Positions 27,802 through 40,755 are shown, counted from the first letter of the stretch. The stretch: 64,000 nucleotides of DNA from Trichaptum fuscoviolaceum (GCA_910574455.1 CAJSYZ010000001.1:3517424-3581423); one strand, 5' to 3'. Made by a program: numbers and translations. Notes: generated by a model from the letters alone, not told the origin.

Positions 27802-30348
27802 ATGGCGACAGCGACCATGTTCGCCGTGTCTGCGGGAAGGCGACTTGCCATTGTGGATCCTTCAACGTTCAAGCAGACTTCCGCTCCGCCTTCGCCGTCG
27901 AAACAAACGGCACTCGACGTTGAGTTTACCGCTTTGACATGGAGCCACGACAACTCGGCTTTGTTCGTTGCTTGCGATGGCGCAATAAGGAGATACGACG
28001 CGACGGGGCACTTCGAGAGGATCGTGTATTCGACAAAAGGCCGCATTTCCGACATGGTTGTGAAAGACAATCAGGTGCTCATCTTTGCGAAGGAGCAGAA
28101 GGCGTATGCGCTGAACTGCGAGACTGGGGAGATCACTGCTACATATGAAGGCCATGGCTATCCCATTACGAGCTTATCGCTCTCAAAAGACTACTCACTT
28201 CTGGTCACAGCTTCAGCATCCGAATGCATAGTAGTTGATCTTGGAGATGCGAAGCAGACGGTGCTCCAAGGCATTGCAGAGGATTCAACATTGATTAGTA
28301 TCTGTGTCTTCCACAAGCACTCCCGAACACGCTTTATATTCTGTAACAACCGCACCATCCACTTATTTGATTATACTAAACCGTCGTCGCCGGTAAAGAC
28401 GATCACACTCTCGTCGAAGGTCACCGGTTCCATTGTGGCCGCAACATGCAGTCCATTCAGTAAATCTTTAGCTGCAGTTGCATCTTCGGATGGTACGGTA
28501 TGTCTAGTTGATCTGGAAGCCGAGAAAGGGTGTGCACCTGTCCTTTACTCTACATGTACTGCACGTTAACAATTGAATAGGCATTTCAAGTCAACAGACC
28601 TCAAGACTCCATTGACTTCGCTAACATTCACTACAGACGGAGCAGCCCTATTAGCCGGCACAGAATCTGGTCATCTTCTTATGATAGATCTGCGATCCTT
28701 TAAAGATGAACCGAAGAGGATTTCAGTCAGCTCAGAGGGCAAACGCATTGTTGGCATCTCGGTTCAGCGAAGGATCAAGAAAACGGCCGCAGCACATTCG
28801 CAACCTACCTCTCCCGGTCAGAAACAGAGGGTAGTCTCAAGAACCAGTCCTAAGCCGGCGAAACCTCTAACCACCCAGGACCCGAATGTAAAATCGGATG
28901 GGACCGCGAGACGTGTATCGGCGCCGACTGCACGACCGAAACCACCGGTTAAATCACCTGTACAGATGAAAGCAGTAAAAGCAGGAACACTCAGTAGAAT
29001 TCCGGGGACACCTGCAAGGAAGGTCAATGGAGCGAAAGGCATTCCTACTCCATTATCAGGGCGACCGAAGAGGACCGCATCGAACACTATGACTTCCAGC
29101 ATGACAGGCGTCGAAAACGCGATGGATGACGACGAAACTGGTGAGAAATCCCTGCCTGCAGCTTATTATCATTTACTAACACAAACCTGTGAAGAGCGTA
29201 TGCAAGCACTTTCTGCTTTGGTGACAAAGCGTAAGCCTGCGACAAAGCCCGCTACGCAGGTAAAGTTGCCTGCACTACCAAAGCCTAGCCCAGCCCCTTC
29301 CAAAGGAAAACAGATTAGCGAAGCAAGTTCGTCTGGGGCCAGTCCTGCAATAAAGCGTGTCCGGAAAGTATCGACCTCAGTGACCAAAACTGGCACTTCA
29401 TCGTTCCCAGAAAAAGCGTCGACGGCAACTCTGAGAGGACAAAAAGAGTCTTCGTCTTCCAAAACGTCTGTCGCCACAGCTTCGCGTCCGACATCGTCTG
29501 TAAAAGCCCAAGCACGCCTTGACATACCAATTCCGCCGCGAACACGAACTATCTCGAATTCGACATCCGTGTCCGCGGCATTGGCAGCGAGGCGCAAACT
29601 TGCGAAGCCCATCAACGCTGAGTTGTCGCACACGGGCAGTTCAGCGTCTCGAGTGTCGAGACCAGAATTGGATGAACTAAGCGTGGTACTCCCGAGTCCA
29701 ACGACGAACCTATCAGAAGTACTACGAGCTGAGGCTAAGAAGCACTATACCCAAAGCAAACTTCGAGAGGACGTTGCCTCGGCCGCTAGTACACCTAATG
29801 AGATGGACGGTTGGCCTCTCTCCGGAGCTGCACCAATCCAAGAGATTCGAGCTGAGAGAAAAGTCGACTTTGAGTTCGGATGCGAGGACGACGAGGCAAA
29901 CGGAAGTAGGATCGAAGACATCGAGGATGACGAATATGATGAGGGTGGAAAGCCAGCGACAAGCATGGAACTCCAAGTCTCTCCACGTAGACCTTCCGCG
30001 AATACGTCTGTCCAGCTCACTCCGCTAAGAGGGGTCGGGATACGACCAACGCCAGCGCAAAATGCGTACTCTCCATACGGTCCTATGCCGTTCCCTTCGA
30101 CACCGTCATCAGCGCAGAAAGCCCAGGATTTCATGCGCTCACTCGTCTCGTCCGCTATGTATGACTTCCAGCAGGAGACGCGTGCGGAGTTGATGGGCAT
30201 GCACTTAGATATGCTTCGTATGGGCAGGGAATGGAAGAAAGAGCTGAGGGAGGTCTTAGCAGAGGTGTACGGTGATGAGATGAAAGAGCTCAGGGAGGAA
30301 AACAGGAAGTTGAGGGAAGAAAATGAGAGACTGAGGGTGGGGTTATGA
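27802..30348 (+). CDS. NEDD1: NEDD1-like WD40 protein (gamma-tubulin complex targeting factor)
   Basis: NEDD1/GCP-WD recruits gamma-tubulin ring complexes to microtubule-organising centres. Two exons (27802-28529, 28581-30348) give 831 aa. The N-terminal ~330 residues are beta-propeller-like, with WD-type blades (FTALTWSHDNSALFVACDG; GHGYPITSLSLSKDYSLLVT; LTSLTFTTDGAALLAGTES). The middle is Ser/Thr/Pro/Lys-rich and disordered, with SRIPGTPARK and IPTPLSGRPK, likely CDK-type sites. The last ~80 residues form a helix (FMRSLVSSAMYDFQQETRAE) followed by a leucine/acidic coiled coil ending ELREENRKLREENERLRVGL. This strongly recalls the human NEDD1 C-terminus that binds gamma-tubulin. ATG 27802 chosen; the frame is open upstream but has no ATG. 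Confidence 0.82.
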
Positions 30349-30572
30349 AAGCACGCCGACAGTCGCATTTGTTCTGTTTGTATATTATTTTCTCGTATTA
30401 TGCTTTGCCTGTACTATACCCGCTACTTTGTTTACCACGATATGAGTCTATGTCGAATTTCGCATATGGTCTACTTTACTTTATTGAAGTGTTTCAATTT
30501 ATAGCACTGAAATAGTAATACCTTCAGGCCAATGAGATCAGTACGAAAAAGAAATTGACGCGGTTCTCTTAC

Positions 30573-31232
30573 CTATGAAGAGGATACCATGGGTGCTTTG
30601 TTCGCCCACTCATTATTCTCCAGCTCCTCTATAACGAAGGCCGCAAACGCTTTGCGTGAAAGAGACGTCTTGACCTTCCCATCGCCAATATACCCCGATA
30701 CATGGTCTACCTTCTCTGAGTTCGCTAGTATGGGCACTCTCGCAATCGTCCACACAAGGCCTTCGCTTGATCGGATGTTCTCCCCAATCGCTACCACATC
30801 CTTGTATGCGTTGTGTGCAAAGGTCGCGACTCCAGTAACCAGTAGCGAGAACTTCAGGTCAAATTTATCATTCGGATCCTTGATAGAGGCTGTCCCGAGT
30901 GCAATGAGACGCTTTGTGTTGCCTGTTTGCATGAGGGAGATAAGAAGTGCGTAGGCCTTTGCGAGGGGTGTGTCCGATGGATGTAGCGGGCCCTTTGAGA
31001 CCGATGGCCCGAGCGTCGAAACGACAGCATGTACGCCTTCAAGTGCTTTCTTGAGAGTGTCGCTCTCCATTAGCTCGCCCTTGATGACGACTACATTGGG
31101 ATTCGAAGTGATGTTATCGGGTAGCTTCTGTGGCGAGCGAGCGTAGATGATAACCGTGTGTAAGGCAGTCAGAAGTTCCTGGATCAGCAGAGGCCCTATG
31201 CCGCCTGTTCCTCCGAGTACAAGTACGCGCAT
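30573..31232 (-). CDS. NAD(P)-binding NmrA/atypical-SDR-like protein
   Basis: Intronless, 219 aa. Rossmann fold starts at once: MRVLVLGGTGGIGPLLIQEL (GxxGxxG dinucleotide motif), then YARSP (a basic residue consistent with NADP), DTLKKALEGVHAVVSTLG, and LIALGTASIKD. No Tyr-xxx-Lys of classical SDRs is evident at the expected place, which fits the NmrA-like sensor/reductase group. Substrate unknown. Its start codon lies 148 bp from the left end of the big transposon, so the promoter has been separated from its upstream sequence. Confidence 0.85.
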   Translation of the reverse strand: MRVLVLGGTGGIGPLLIQELLTALHTVIIYARSPQKLPDNITSNPNVVVIKGELMESDTLKKALEGVHAVVSTLGPSVSKGPLHPSDTPLAKAYALLISLMQTGNTKRLIALGTASIKDPNDKFDLKFSLLVTGVATFAHNAYKDVVAIGENIRSSEGLVWTIARVPILANSEKVDHVSGYIGDGKVKTSLSRKAFAAFVIEELENNEWANKAPMVSSS

Positions 31233-31380
31233 GTTGGACGAATAGACAGTTGGTCCTCGCGACGTGAGAGGAGAGCAAAATCACCTGCGCCATGATGTGC
31301 AGACAGAATAAACCACTGCCCGCCGCTTCGAGCGCGTCCCACACTGACTTGCCAGTGACTGATTTTAGCATGTCTAAATA

Positions 31381-31403
31381 CATCAGGGAAACTACTTTCT
31401 GCT
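31381..31403 (+). repeat. Left terminal inverted repeat of the Plavaka element
   Basis: Begins CATCAGGGAAACT, then diverges slightly. It pairs with 49837-49859 on the other strand at 20 of 23 positions, the first 13 perfect. TA lies immediately outside. Confidence 0.8.
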
Positions 31404-31989
31404 GAAAGTGACTTAAGTGTTACTTAAACGTCCTGAGAGACTGAAGTCTTAAATAAGGCAAGCTTCACTTATTCATGCATGTCCTCCCATTATTCAGGAC
31501 AAGTTGGCTGAAATAAGTGCGGGCTGGCTTAAATAAGGAAAGATGGCTGAATCAGTGCTCTAAGTGTTTCAGGCATTCAGCACCCCAGTGCTCCAGTGTA
31601 TCATCCTTTAATTACAGCAGTACATAAGTGTTGTAAGACGAATTGCAGTGCTCAAGAGTCTAAGTGCATAAGAACGATCCAAGTATTTCATTGCATCAGA
31701 AATATATAAGACAACATTATGTAGCTATCAGTGCCTCAGCGTTCAAGTACATCAGTCATTTACGCAAGACTAAGCATAGCAGTCGCAATCATGGGATCCG
31801 CCACGACATTATCCCGAACCTCTGCCGTGACGGGCAGTGGCAGGCCACATTTCGCTGCCGTGCCTTCAATTCTGCATGTTCTTTGGCGTACCAGTAGAAA
31901 CGAAGGCTGCTCTGCAAGTCGATGCTAATATAATATTGAGCGCACGGACAGAAACGAAAAGAAGAGGCTCACCAGTGATCGATTTGCCC
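31404..31989. repeat. Left subterminal region of the Plavaka element
   Basis: Non-coding and rich in short repeated words (CTTAAATAAGG, CTGAAATAAG, AGTGTTTCAGG, AGTGCTC). Several recur inverted near the right end, a layout typical of transposase-binding subterminal repeats. Confidence 0.6.
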
Positions 31990-32076
31990 TTAGAAGTCTA
32001 CGCAGTCCGTAGCCGAATCCCATTTTGAAGCGTCGTCCTCCTCATGATCACCATCTCCACCTAAATCCTTGTCCTT

Positions 32077-32107
<31 letters not shown>

Positions 32108-35100
32108 CCCTCGCCCTCGCCCTCGCCCTCGCCCTCGCCCTCGCCCTCAATCTTGTCAACACCCTCGTCCCCGCTCTCGCTCAGGTTGTCGTCACCCTCA
32201 GCATTAGCATGCTCGTCCTCTGCATCCCCTTCCACCTCGCCTCTATACTCAGCCCCCTCACGCTCTTCGCCCTTATCGTCGGTTCCGTCGGTTCCGTCTT
32301 CCCAATTATCAGCGCCTTCGTCATACGCTTTCTCGCAGGTCGAATCTGCATCTACAACGTCAAAATACAAGGAAAAGTCCCTGCCAGTGATACCCGATCC
32401 AACAAGTTCGGTGTTCTTTCTCGTATCGATATCTGTACTGGCATCGTAAGCTAGGAGGCGGGATCGAACCTTTTCCCAGTTTGATTCAGTGAAGAAAGAG
32501 GGATTCGACAACAAGTTAACATAGTCGTCCGTATGAGGCTGCCACAGAGCGCTAGTGAAATACCACTCAGCGCCGCCAAGTTCTTCTTTGATATTTTGCA
32601 ACCGAGCCACCTGTTTATCAATGGCAACCTTGACCTATCCATGAGAAGATCAGCGAATAAGGACAATATAAGTACTGAAAAAAATAGATACCGCTGTTGC
32701 CGCAAGGGCGAGGGCACCGATAGGCTTTCCTATGGTGTTTCTGTCCAGTATTTTATGCCGACCCATGGCCAAGACAATGTGTACGGACAACACTGAGACC
32801 ACAAGGTCAGAGCAGAACAGTCCTTGCTTCTGTACATTTAGGGTCAATGCATGGACACAAAATGTGACAATAAATACTCTTTTACTTACCCTCTCCATAC
32901 TATACCAGCTTTCCCATAGAAACGGTTCGGCTTTCTTCTTGTCAACTAGCGTCTGCAACATCTTCACAATTGCTTCGTTTTGCATTGACTTTGATTGTTC
33001 GCCGCTGATAAAACTAGCAACTGATTGCTCAGCTTTCTCAAACAGCTTCTTGCGCCAGCTATCAGAGCATCTCTGGGCCGCCTGAAATACGAGGATTGCA
33101 TCTCAATTTGGTAAAGGTGATTTGAGAATAAGTAAAAATGACTCAACTAGAGAACAGATATCGGCGAACTGAGTTTCGTAAATGAGTTCCACAGAATCAA
33201 ACACTTTCCCCCACAATGAGCTGATGAGCTTATTGTCCGGGGTTTGCCATGGTGTGACGGACTTTCCAACTGCGCGAAATAGTGAAGGTAATAGAATATG
33301 AGTCCATCCTGCCTGAGTACCGGGAGGGAGACACTGGTTCGTCGCCCTTTTCCTGCCTGGCACGCGAGATCCTTCCCTTCCTTCATTTCGATCCTTGTCC
33401 TCAAGTCCCACTGATGTCTGCATATACGTACATCAGCAAAATATGTCATAGAAATGAATTTGATTCGACAAACTGAGCTAGTAGTCCGAGAGACTTTGCG
33501 ATGACCTTGATAAGCCCCAGTCACTATCACTTCGGGTCCGGGGGTGCGGGACGCTCTTGTCATTGCAAGCGACGGTGCTCGAGGTGCTAACGACATCTTT
33601 CGACCACCAGACTATTAAGAAAAGAAGGTGAATGCTCACGTTTAGAGTGTAATCAATCGACTCTCACTTACTTCATTATCAGCCACCAGCAACTGCCTCT
33701 TGCGATTAAAGGTAGCGGATCCAATCTCCGGCTGCAACACGTCAGAAAGCTGTTATCCATGGCAAGTGAGCAGATCGAAAAGAAGCACTTACCGTCGTGT
33801 CGGCCTCAGGCCGATAAGGAATATCAGAGGGGTTCCTCTTCTTACTCAAGTCCTTTCCGCCTGATCAGATACGAACTTGAATGCCAATTACCATAGAATT
33901 GACACTTACTGTGGCACCGGCCTGTGTGTCCATGTCAATCAACAATGACTTATTGATCTTGACAGTCTTATTAGCCTATTGAGATGGTTTAAATTAAGTA
34001 AACATGAAATGAAGGAATTCATTGCACGTGAAGGTAGAAGAATTACCACATTAACCTGAGAGTCGGTGTCTGGTGGCGACTTCCTCTTTCCGTTCTTTGT
34101 GACTGTGATGTCCTATTCATATGCACACATTAGCGATCGACTCGAAGTGAAGAAGGAAACGAATAGTTGCTACAGGAGAGCACCGGAAGTGAGCCTACGG
34201 TGCATCGACGCTCACACATACCTGTACACGGGGTTCCAAAGCTAGTGATCGCACCTTACAACCATAAATAAGGGGGGGAACGAGAGAAGTTGAAATAAGA
34301 TAGACTTACCGGTGCGCTAAGCTGCGAGTTAGCAGTCCTCTTGTTTGCATCCTATGCAAATACCAATTCAGCAATGAAGGATATAGAATGAAGATCACTG
34401 TGCTTCGCTGTCTGGCACTCACCTGTCCACCTGGTTTTATCTCGTTGTTCTTATCCTCGAGTACGGGAAGGGGATTGCTTAGTAGAATGAAAAATGAAAA
34501 ATGATATGACATCGCTTACCATTGAAACCTGCGACCCGGAAAGAGTGTCATGCAATAACTTCCTTTTCTTCGAGTTGAGGTTGCTGCTACCTCCATCCTG
34601 TTCATGACACGGCAGTTGGCAGATAAATAATAACGAAGGGATATGAACAAACGGTCATGGAGTAACTGACGTGAATCAAACAGAAATAAGTCGTACTCAC
34701 ACAAGCTTGAGCCGGCCTTGTTAGCCTCTTCGGATTGCTTCCGCCCTATAAACAAGTTATTCAGACTGCATTTGCCATTCTAATTCTCCGTCAACTCACA
34801 ACATTTGATTCCGAATCGACAAGATGTGCCTTCTGTTGCACACTGATTGTGCTATTTTTTACACCATGATAGCTTGTAAGGGTGATTGTTTCTCCTTCAT
34901 CCTCCCAGGGACTTAAGTTTTCATCATCTGGCAATGAGATGGTGTGTCTGGTGTAGCTTTGCGTCAGCAAGGCTCATAATACAGTGGTAACAAGGACAAG
35001 AGCGTCAATATTGCAGGTGAAGGACTTCCAAGTCGGGTCTTGGCCCGGGAGCGTCACGGTCAACTTGAACCGCTGGCACCGTGACCGCAGTGACACTGGC

Positions 35101-36256
35101 AGCCTGAGTGGCAGGCTCATTAGTAATCTAGTACTACTACTAGTAGTCGGGATGATGTTTAATCGCACTCACCATTACATTGACTTGACAGTACAAGATA
35201 CTGATTCAGACGCAATGCAAGATTCAAACTTCAAACTCACAAATTGATCCTTTCTGAGTCTATCCCTGCCACTGGCACCTCAAGACCTCCACCCTCTTCA
35301 CCAATGAAAGTGGAATCATCTGTGTTGCGAAGCGCCCTGACAGGGTGTTTTGTCTTGTCGTTCCGCCTTGACGTAGCGGGCGAGTCTATTATGTCCGTTT
35401 CTTCACCAGAAAGACTCTCGTTCGGTCCTGCAGGAGCGTGAAAGAATGCGTCGCTGGGAGTGGCGGCAGACCTGGACATCTTTGCGGTCTGCACACGTGT
35501 GCGAAATGGAAGTTCACCTTTGGAATCTTCTTTCCTAGCTTTTTTTGCAGGCTTCCTGTTTGGCTCATCCATACTCGCTGCTTCGCATTAACGTGAGTCA
35601 CAGGGTTCAACCTCCAAGCTTTGAGATCGTCTGAAAATGTATAGGCAATGTTACTCACGAATATCCAAGTCTTCGTTGTGTCCATCTTCACAATCCGATA
35701 TGTCTTTAACATCGTTCTTCGAGTCTGTTTATGCCAGTTCAAATCTGTGTCATCACTGATCTAAAGTTGAAGACTTACAACTAGCTTCGCCTTTTGGCTT
35801 TCTACGTCCACGTTTGCCAGTGAGTTTGGGCACTGTTGAGCCCATCTGGGTGCGTGTCTCAAGAGCCTTCGACAAGTTGTTTTCAAGCTCTACGGTCTCT
35901 AGCATCGCTGCTTCTTGGTTCTCTGCTGCAGTCACCTTCTTGCGAACCTTGTCAGCTGCCTCTTGTTCTTTTGCTGCCCGTTTTTGCTCCGCAGCGTGTT
36001 TTCTCCTCTCTTTCGCAACCGCGACTTGCTGGGCCGCAGCTCTGCGGAAAGCTGCCCGCTCTTCCTTCTGCTTTTCCTTCTCTTCCTTCTCCTTCAATGC
36101 CTCATCCCGCCTTTCTGCCTGCCGTACTTTCCTTTTCTCTTTTTCTTCCTTCTCCCGCAATATCTCCTCCTGTGTTCGTCTTGTTCTGAGTTGGTCAACG
36201 ACTGCTCCGGGGTGCTTTTCCTTGTTCTTAGCCCTTGTCTGTCTTTGAGTTGACAT
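31990..36256 (-). CDS. Element-borne protein with mini-exon array and DUF6532-like C-terminal domain
   Basis: Function unknown. From the ATG at 36256, exon 1 (to 35779) encodes a highly charged coiled coil rich in KEK/EEK, followed by exons 35724-35659, 35580-35241 and 34947-34800. Then comes a run of very short exons (34.7-33.6 kb), all starting and ending in phase 0 and each coding for 11-25 residues, often with a basic KKRK-type cluster. Downstream exons encode a globular region (WTHILLPSLFRAVGKSV; LWGKVFDSVELIYETQFADI; then GKPIGALALAATA). I associate this, from memory and not firmly, with the Agaricomycete DUF6532 domain. The last exon (32640-31990) ends in a Gly/Glu hexanucleotide repeat and an acidic tail. 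Possibly a DNA-binding partner of the transposase. Confidence 0.6.
32089..32148. repeat. (GCCCTC)10 hexanucleotide tandem repeat
   Basis: About ten perfect GCCCTC units, encoding Gly-Glu repeats on the minus strand at the C-terminus of the element-borne gene. Length is likely to vary between strains. Confidence 0.95.
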
Positions 36257-36528
36257 TTTGTGCAGTGTTTTGAGACTTGTATGATGATAAGATGTGTCGA
36301 AGGTGCAAGTTCAAGATCAGGGAGGCGGGGGCGTCTATCTTAGACAAGTTGAAAATTTACGCCCACTACTACCGTGACTACTCTATAACTAATTTTAACT
36401 CAGGTTCAAGTTCACTGGCACTCCGAGTCCGAGTCACTGCCAGTGCTAGCAGCCTGCCAGTGCCAGTGAGGCTCAGCTGTGAGTCCCAATTGTCGACGTG
36501 TACTACTACTGAGGTTACATTCAAGTTG

Positions 36529-39500
36529 ATGCCAGCGACACGGAAAAAGCACGATCCCTTTCATTTTCCACCAACTATTCGATGCACCTTGCCTGGCTGT
36601 AGTAGGACGTTCAAGAGTCAATCTGGAAGAGCAAGACATGAATATTCAGCTCATCCGACGTCATTCTTGGCAAGTTCTTCTGCTTGTGGTCATGAATATG
36701 AATCGTCACCTATTCGACCCATACGAGCTCCAAGTCCTCAACTTGAAGCTCTCCTGAGGTCGTCCGAACTTCCATCAGAGGGTCATCTTGAGAGCGGCTC
36801 TGACTCCTACGATTACGATATTTCCATGCTTACACAGGATATCTCGATGCTCAGTATAGGCCAAGACGAGCTGCTTCAAGATTTGGACAGACCTGATTCT
36901 CTGTCCCATTCTGTCACCGGAAGTGACAGTGGCCGTTCTGAAGACTTGGATTCCGACATTGGAGATTATGAGGAGAGCGAGGATAACTTGAAGGTGTATC
37001 ACAGATACTTGAATGGTGCGCGCCAAATCAATTGTTCCCGGTTTACTGTAGCATTTTGACACCAAACATTGTGCAGCCACTCCATGCGATGCAGAAGGGA
37101 ACTTCTTAGAATACGAAGACTCACCCGCTCCGCGAAACGAATCTGCGTCAAATGACTGGTTTCCATATTCGTGCCGAGCAGATTTTGAGCTCGCAGATTT
37201 TCTCTATCGGGAAGAGCAAATGTCTGCTGGGAACATAATAAAGCTTCTGGGAATCATGAAGGCTTATCAGCTGATTCAGGAGGCGTAGAATGTAAAATCT
37301 TGCGGATGTTCCGAATTGGATGCGACATTGCCTGACGATGACTTGGATCTGGGTTCAACTAGTACGCTACTCGATGGAGATGCGCAAAAAATGTATAACG
37401 CCATTGATGCTACGAAAGTCGGTGATGTGTCTTGGAAATCCTTTAGTAACTTCTACACGGACGATCATAGCCAAAAGGCAACAAACGAGAACACCGAGTC
37501 ATGGAAGAGGAAAGAATATGATGTATGGTATTGGGATCCTTTGGAAGTGATCCGGAATTTGGTGGACAATCCGGCGTTGGAAGGCGAATTCGACTATGTC
37601 CCGTTTCGTGAGTATCAGCCGAAAGAGGACTCTGATGACAACAAAGAACGAGTCTTCAGAAACTACATGTCCGGAAATTTTGCTTGGGAACAGGCTGTAA
37701 GTCATGAATCATGCAGCATTCGAAGTTGGAGGAAGTGTACTGATTATCCTTGACTTAGAACAAAATCTACGCCGAAGATAAAGCAGTTCATGGGTCCATG
37801 TTCGTTCCGGTAATTTTAGGGAGTGACAAGACAACAGTTTCCGTTGGAACTGGCAACAATGAATATTATCCGTTATATCTCTCAATAGGAAATGTATCTA
37901 ACAAGGCCCGGCGGTCCCAAAAGTTGAATACAGTCCAGCTCATAGCATTTCTAGCAATACCAAAGAGTGTGTGTCAAAAACTGAGCTATCCATTTGTGTT
38001 CTGATGCTTTGCAGCTGAACGGCAGTACGAAAAGTCGGATGAATTCCGCCGCTTTCGACATCAAGTCTTTCATTCATCTATATCGAGAATCTTGAGACCA
38101 CTGAAGAGCGCAATGTCCATAAACAACGAACAAACCATTTTCCGGTGCCCTGATGGTCACTTGCGTAGGTCGATTCTCGGACTCGGCTCGTATATAGCCG
38201 ATTATCCGGAACAGGTGAGTCTATGCGCAATATGCACTGGATGGTGCTGCAAGTAAGTATTGTCCTTTCCACAAATCACATCCGACTTGAGTTCGAGGAA
38301 ATGGCTTAATGCGGCTACTATATAGATGTACAGCACCTCACAAGAACCTAGATAATCCGGAATTTGTTACAAATCCTCGAACAAAAGAGCTGCACGAACG
38401 ATTGATAGAACAGGTGGATGACAATAGCATAAGTAGAGCCACAATTCGTAAGGAGTATGGGTTCCACCAAGATATCGTCGTATGTGTTCCAACTTCAAGT
38501 TGTCCATTAGATGCACTTACCGCAACTTGAACTATGTCCCGTAGCCCTTCACCAATGATTTTCCGCGTGCAGATATATGCGATCTCATTTCTCCAGACTT
38601 ACTGCACCAAATCATCAAAGGCGTGTTCAAGGATCATCTTGTCAAGTGGATTTGCCAGAGCATGACCACGACAGAGCTGGATATTGTGGATAAAAGGTAC
38701 TATTCCCTTACAAGTCGTGTGAATACCACTGCTAACTTTCACGTAGAATCAGAGTTGCTGCTCCTTTTCCTGGACTTCGCAGATTTCCCGAAGGTCAAGG
38801 CTTCAAGCAATGGACAGGTAATGATTCAAAGGCACTTATGAAAGTATGTGGTATTTTCATCATGATCTTGTTTGAGGTGGTGGTTTGCTGATATCTGATG
38901 CAATCCGCTTACTAGGTGTATCTTCCGGCTATTGTGGGCATTGTACATGATGATATAGTTCACGCATTGAGTGCATTTCTGGACTTCTGTTACCTTGTGC
39001 GTCGGTACACGATTACAGCCTCAACTCTTGATCAGGTTAAAGCCTCCCTGGATCACTATCATCAATATCGCAAAATATTCATAGCTAAGGGCATCCGGGA
39101 TAACTTCTCACTTCCACGACAGCATGCCATGATTCACTATCCTACAATGATCCCTCTCTTTGCTGCACCAAGCGGGCTGTGCTCATCAATCACAGAGAAT
39201 AAACACATTTACGCGGTCAAGGAAACGTGGCGACGCTCAAACAGAAATGATCCTTTAGGTCAGATGATCACAGCAAACCAACGTCTCAGTAAACTTATTG
39301 CATCGAGGGCAGACTTCAAGAGGCGTGGAATGCTGGAAAGTCCTCTGGCTGAGGCTTCATGGAGAGCTTTGCTAGATGTTATGCGCAGGAATATGTCAGA
39401 GTCGGAGTCAGATGACGCTGAGAGGACCCAAATTCGGAAGGAGCAGATGCAGCATCAAGATACACCCGAAGCTGGTGCAGCTGATGATACAGAGGACTTC

Positions 39501-40528
39501 TTCGATGACATTGTGGGCAATAATGAACTCAACGAAATTGCAGACCTGGAAGATCCCGAACTTGAAAGCTTACTAGTAGTGCATGGGCCACAGCATCTTG
39601 CGGTTCAAGACATACAACATGCTGAACGCCAGATCCGCTTGGGTGGCAGAAATGACCCTTTGAGCTTGATGTTAATGGCTTCGAAGCAACGTGGGTATTA
39701 CTTGGTAACCCATGCTTTTGGTGTTACACATCTGACTTCTTTGTTGTCATCCTTGCAGAGTCCAGTAAGGTGTATCCTAAACAGCTCAACACGCTTGCGG
39801 CGATAAAAGGTCATTCAGAGCTCCGACAGCTCCGACAGCTCATTAAAGAATACTTATTCAACAAGTACGAGAATCACACCTCCAACTCAAGGGGCTCCTC
39901 TGGTAGAGCCCAACCAGCAGTTGAATTGGACACGAGCAATGACTTTTCAATATTCCATTCAGCCACCGCTTTCTTTGCCTACCATGGCGAATCGATCCCT
40001 ATAGAACAAGCAATGAGGGAGGTGATCAGGTCCAATCCCTCTTGGCGCGGAAAAGCAAGACGTGATGCAGTCCTTGTTCGAGTTAGCTCCTGCACAAAGG
40101 GGTTTGCGGGAATGAGAGTTGCCCGAGTTATGCTTCTTTTTTCCTTCACCGCTAAAGGGGAACGTCAGGACTGCACTCTTGTCCAAATTTTCAAGCGTGT
40201 TGGAGATTCACCCGACCTGAAAACAAGAATGTGGATAGTCGAACCGGAGTATGAGTTAGAGAGCTCTACCACCTGTGTCGGATGCTGTACTGGAGTGAAT
40301 GCCAGTGGCAGATGTCACTATCAGCGCAACTGCAAGGCTCCGAAGCTATCTGTGATAGATGTAGGGGACATCCTCCGTTTAGCCCACCTCCTGGGGGTTC
40401 CGAAGGGTGATGAATGTCCTCCAAAGTCATTGACACCTGAGGAGACCCTGGATTTTTATGATAGATTCTATGTTAACCGATTTGCTGACATGCACATGCA
40501 CCAAACACTGTACGAAGCTAGACAATAA
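36529..40528 (+). CDS. Plavaka-family transposase
   Basis: Catalyses mobilisation of the element. Ten exons (36529-37015, 37077-37284, 37363-37696, 37759-37966, 38015-38252, 38326-38479, 38545-38696, 38747-38843, 38916-39690, 39759-40528) join to 1140 aa with a single stop. Residues ~19-43 form a C2H2 zinc finger (C-x4-C-x12-H-x4-H, RCTLPGCSRTF), likely for TIR binding. The core has family hallmarks: MFVPVILGSDKTTVSVGTGN, YYPLYLSIGNVSN, FRCPDGHLRRS, GSYIADYPEQ, PFTNDFPRADICDLISPDLL, HQIIKG, and LPRQHAMIHYPTMI. An acidic Ser/Asp region follows the finger. An in-frame TAG (37286-37288) is avoided only if the 78-nt intron 37285-37362 is spliced; its branch-site-like CTGAC supports that. The ATG at 36529 is preferred over an upstream in-frame ATG (36277) that would add no conserved sequence. 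Confidence 0.88.
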
Positions 40529-40755
40529 TTACTAAGTTAAACTCTTCCGTTAGCACATTGCCACATAGTACTACAAAGTGTATTGAGACTTGTTGTACAG
40601 TTTACATTGCCAGAGCCAGCGGCAATGACATCATGGTATTCATTGTTCGAGGTAATATAATTATCAACAAATCTCAAAGCAACAAAAGGAGAAACTGGAG
40701 ATGCAAGCATACTGTGTCCATTGTCAACCCACCACCTACGAGAGGGCTAATTCAG

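Noticed and set aside
32025..32449. Plus-strand frames coding for (Arg-Pro)n and (Ser-Pro)n
   Set aside because: Shadows of the GCCCTC repeat that encodes Gly-Glu on the minus strand within the element gene.
32440..32480. tRNA B-box-like GGTTCGATCCC on the minus strand
   Set aside because: Lies inside a coding exon, with no A box or cloverleaf around it.
36277..36528. Upstream in-frame extension of the transposase to an ATG at 36277
   Set aside because: The added 84 residues are coded by the motif-dense spacer, lack conserved sequence and abut the divergent gene; the ATG at 36529 directly precedes the zinc finger.
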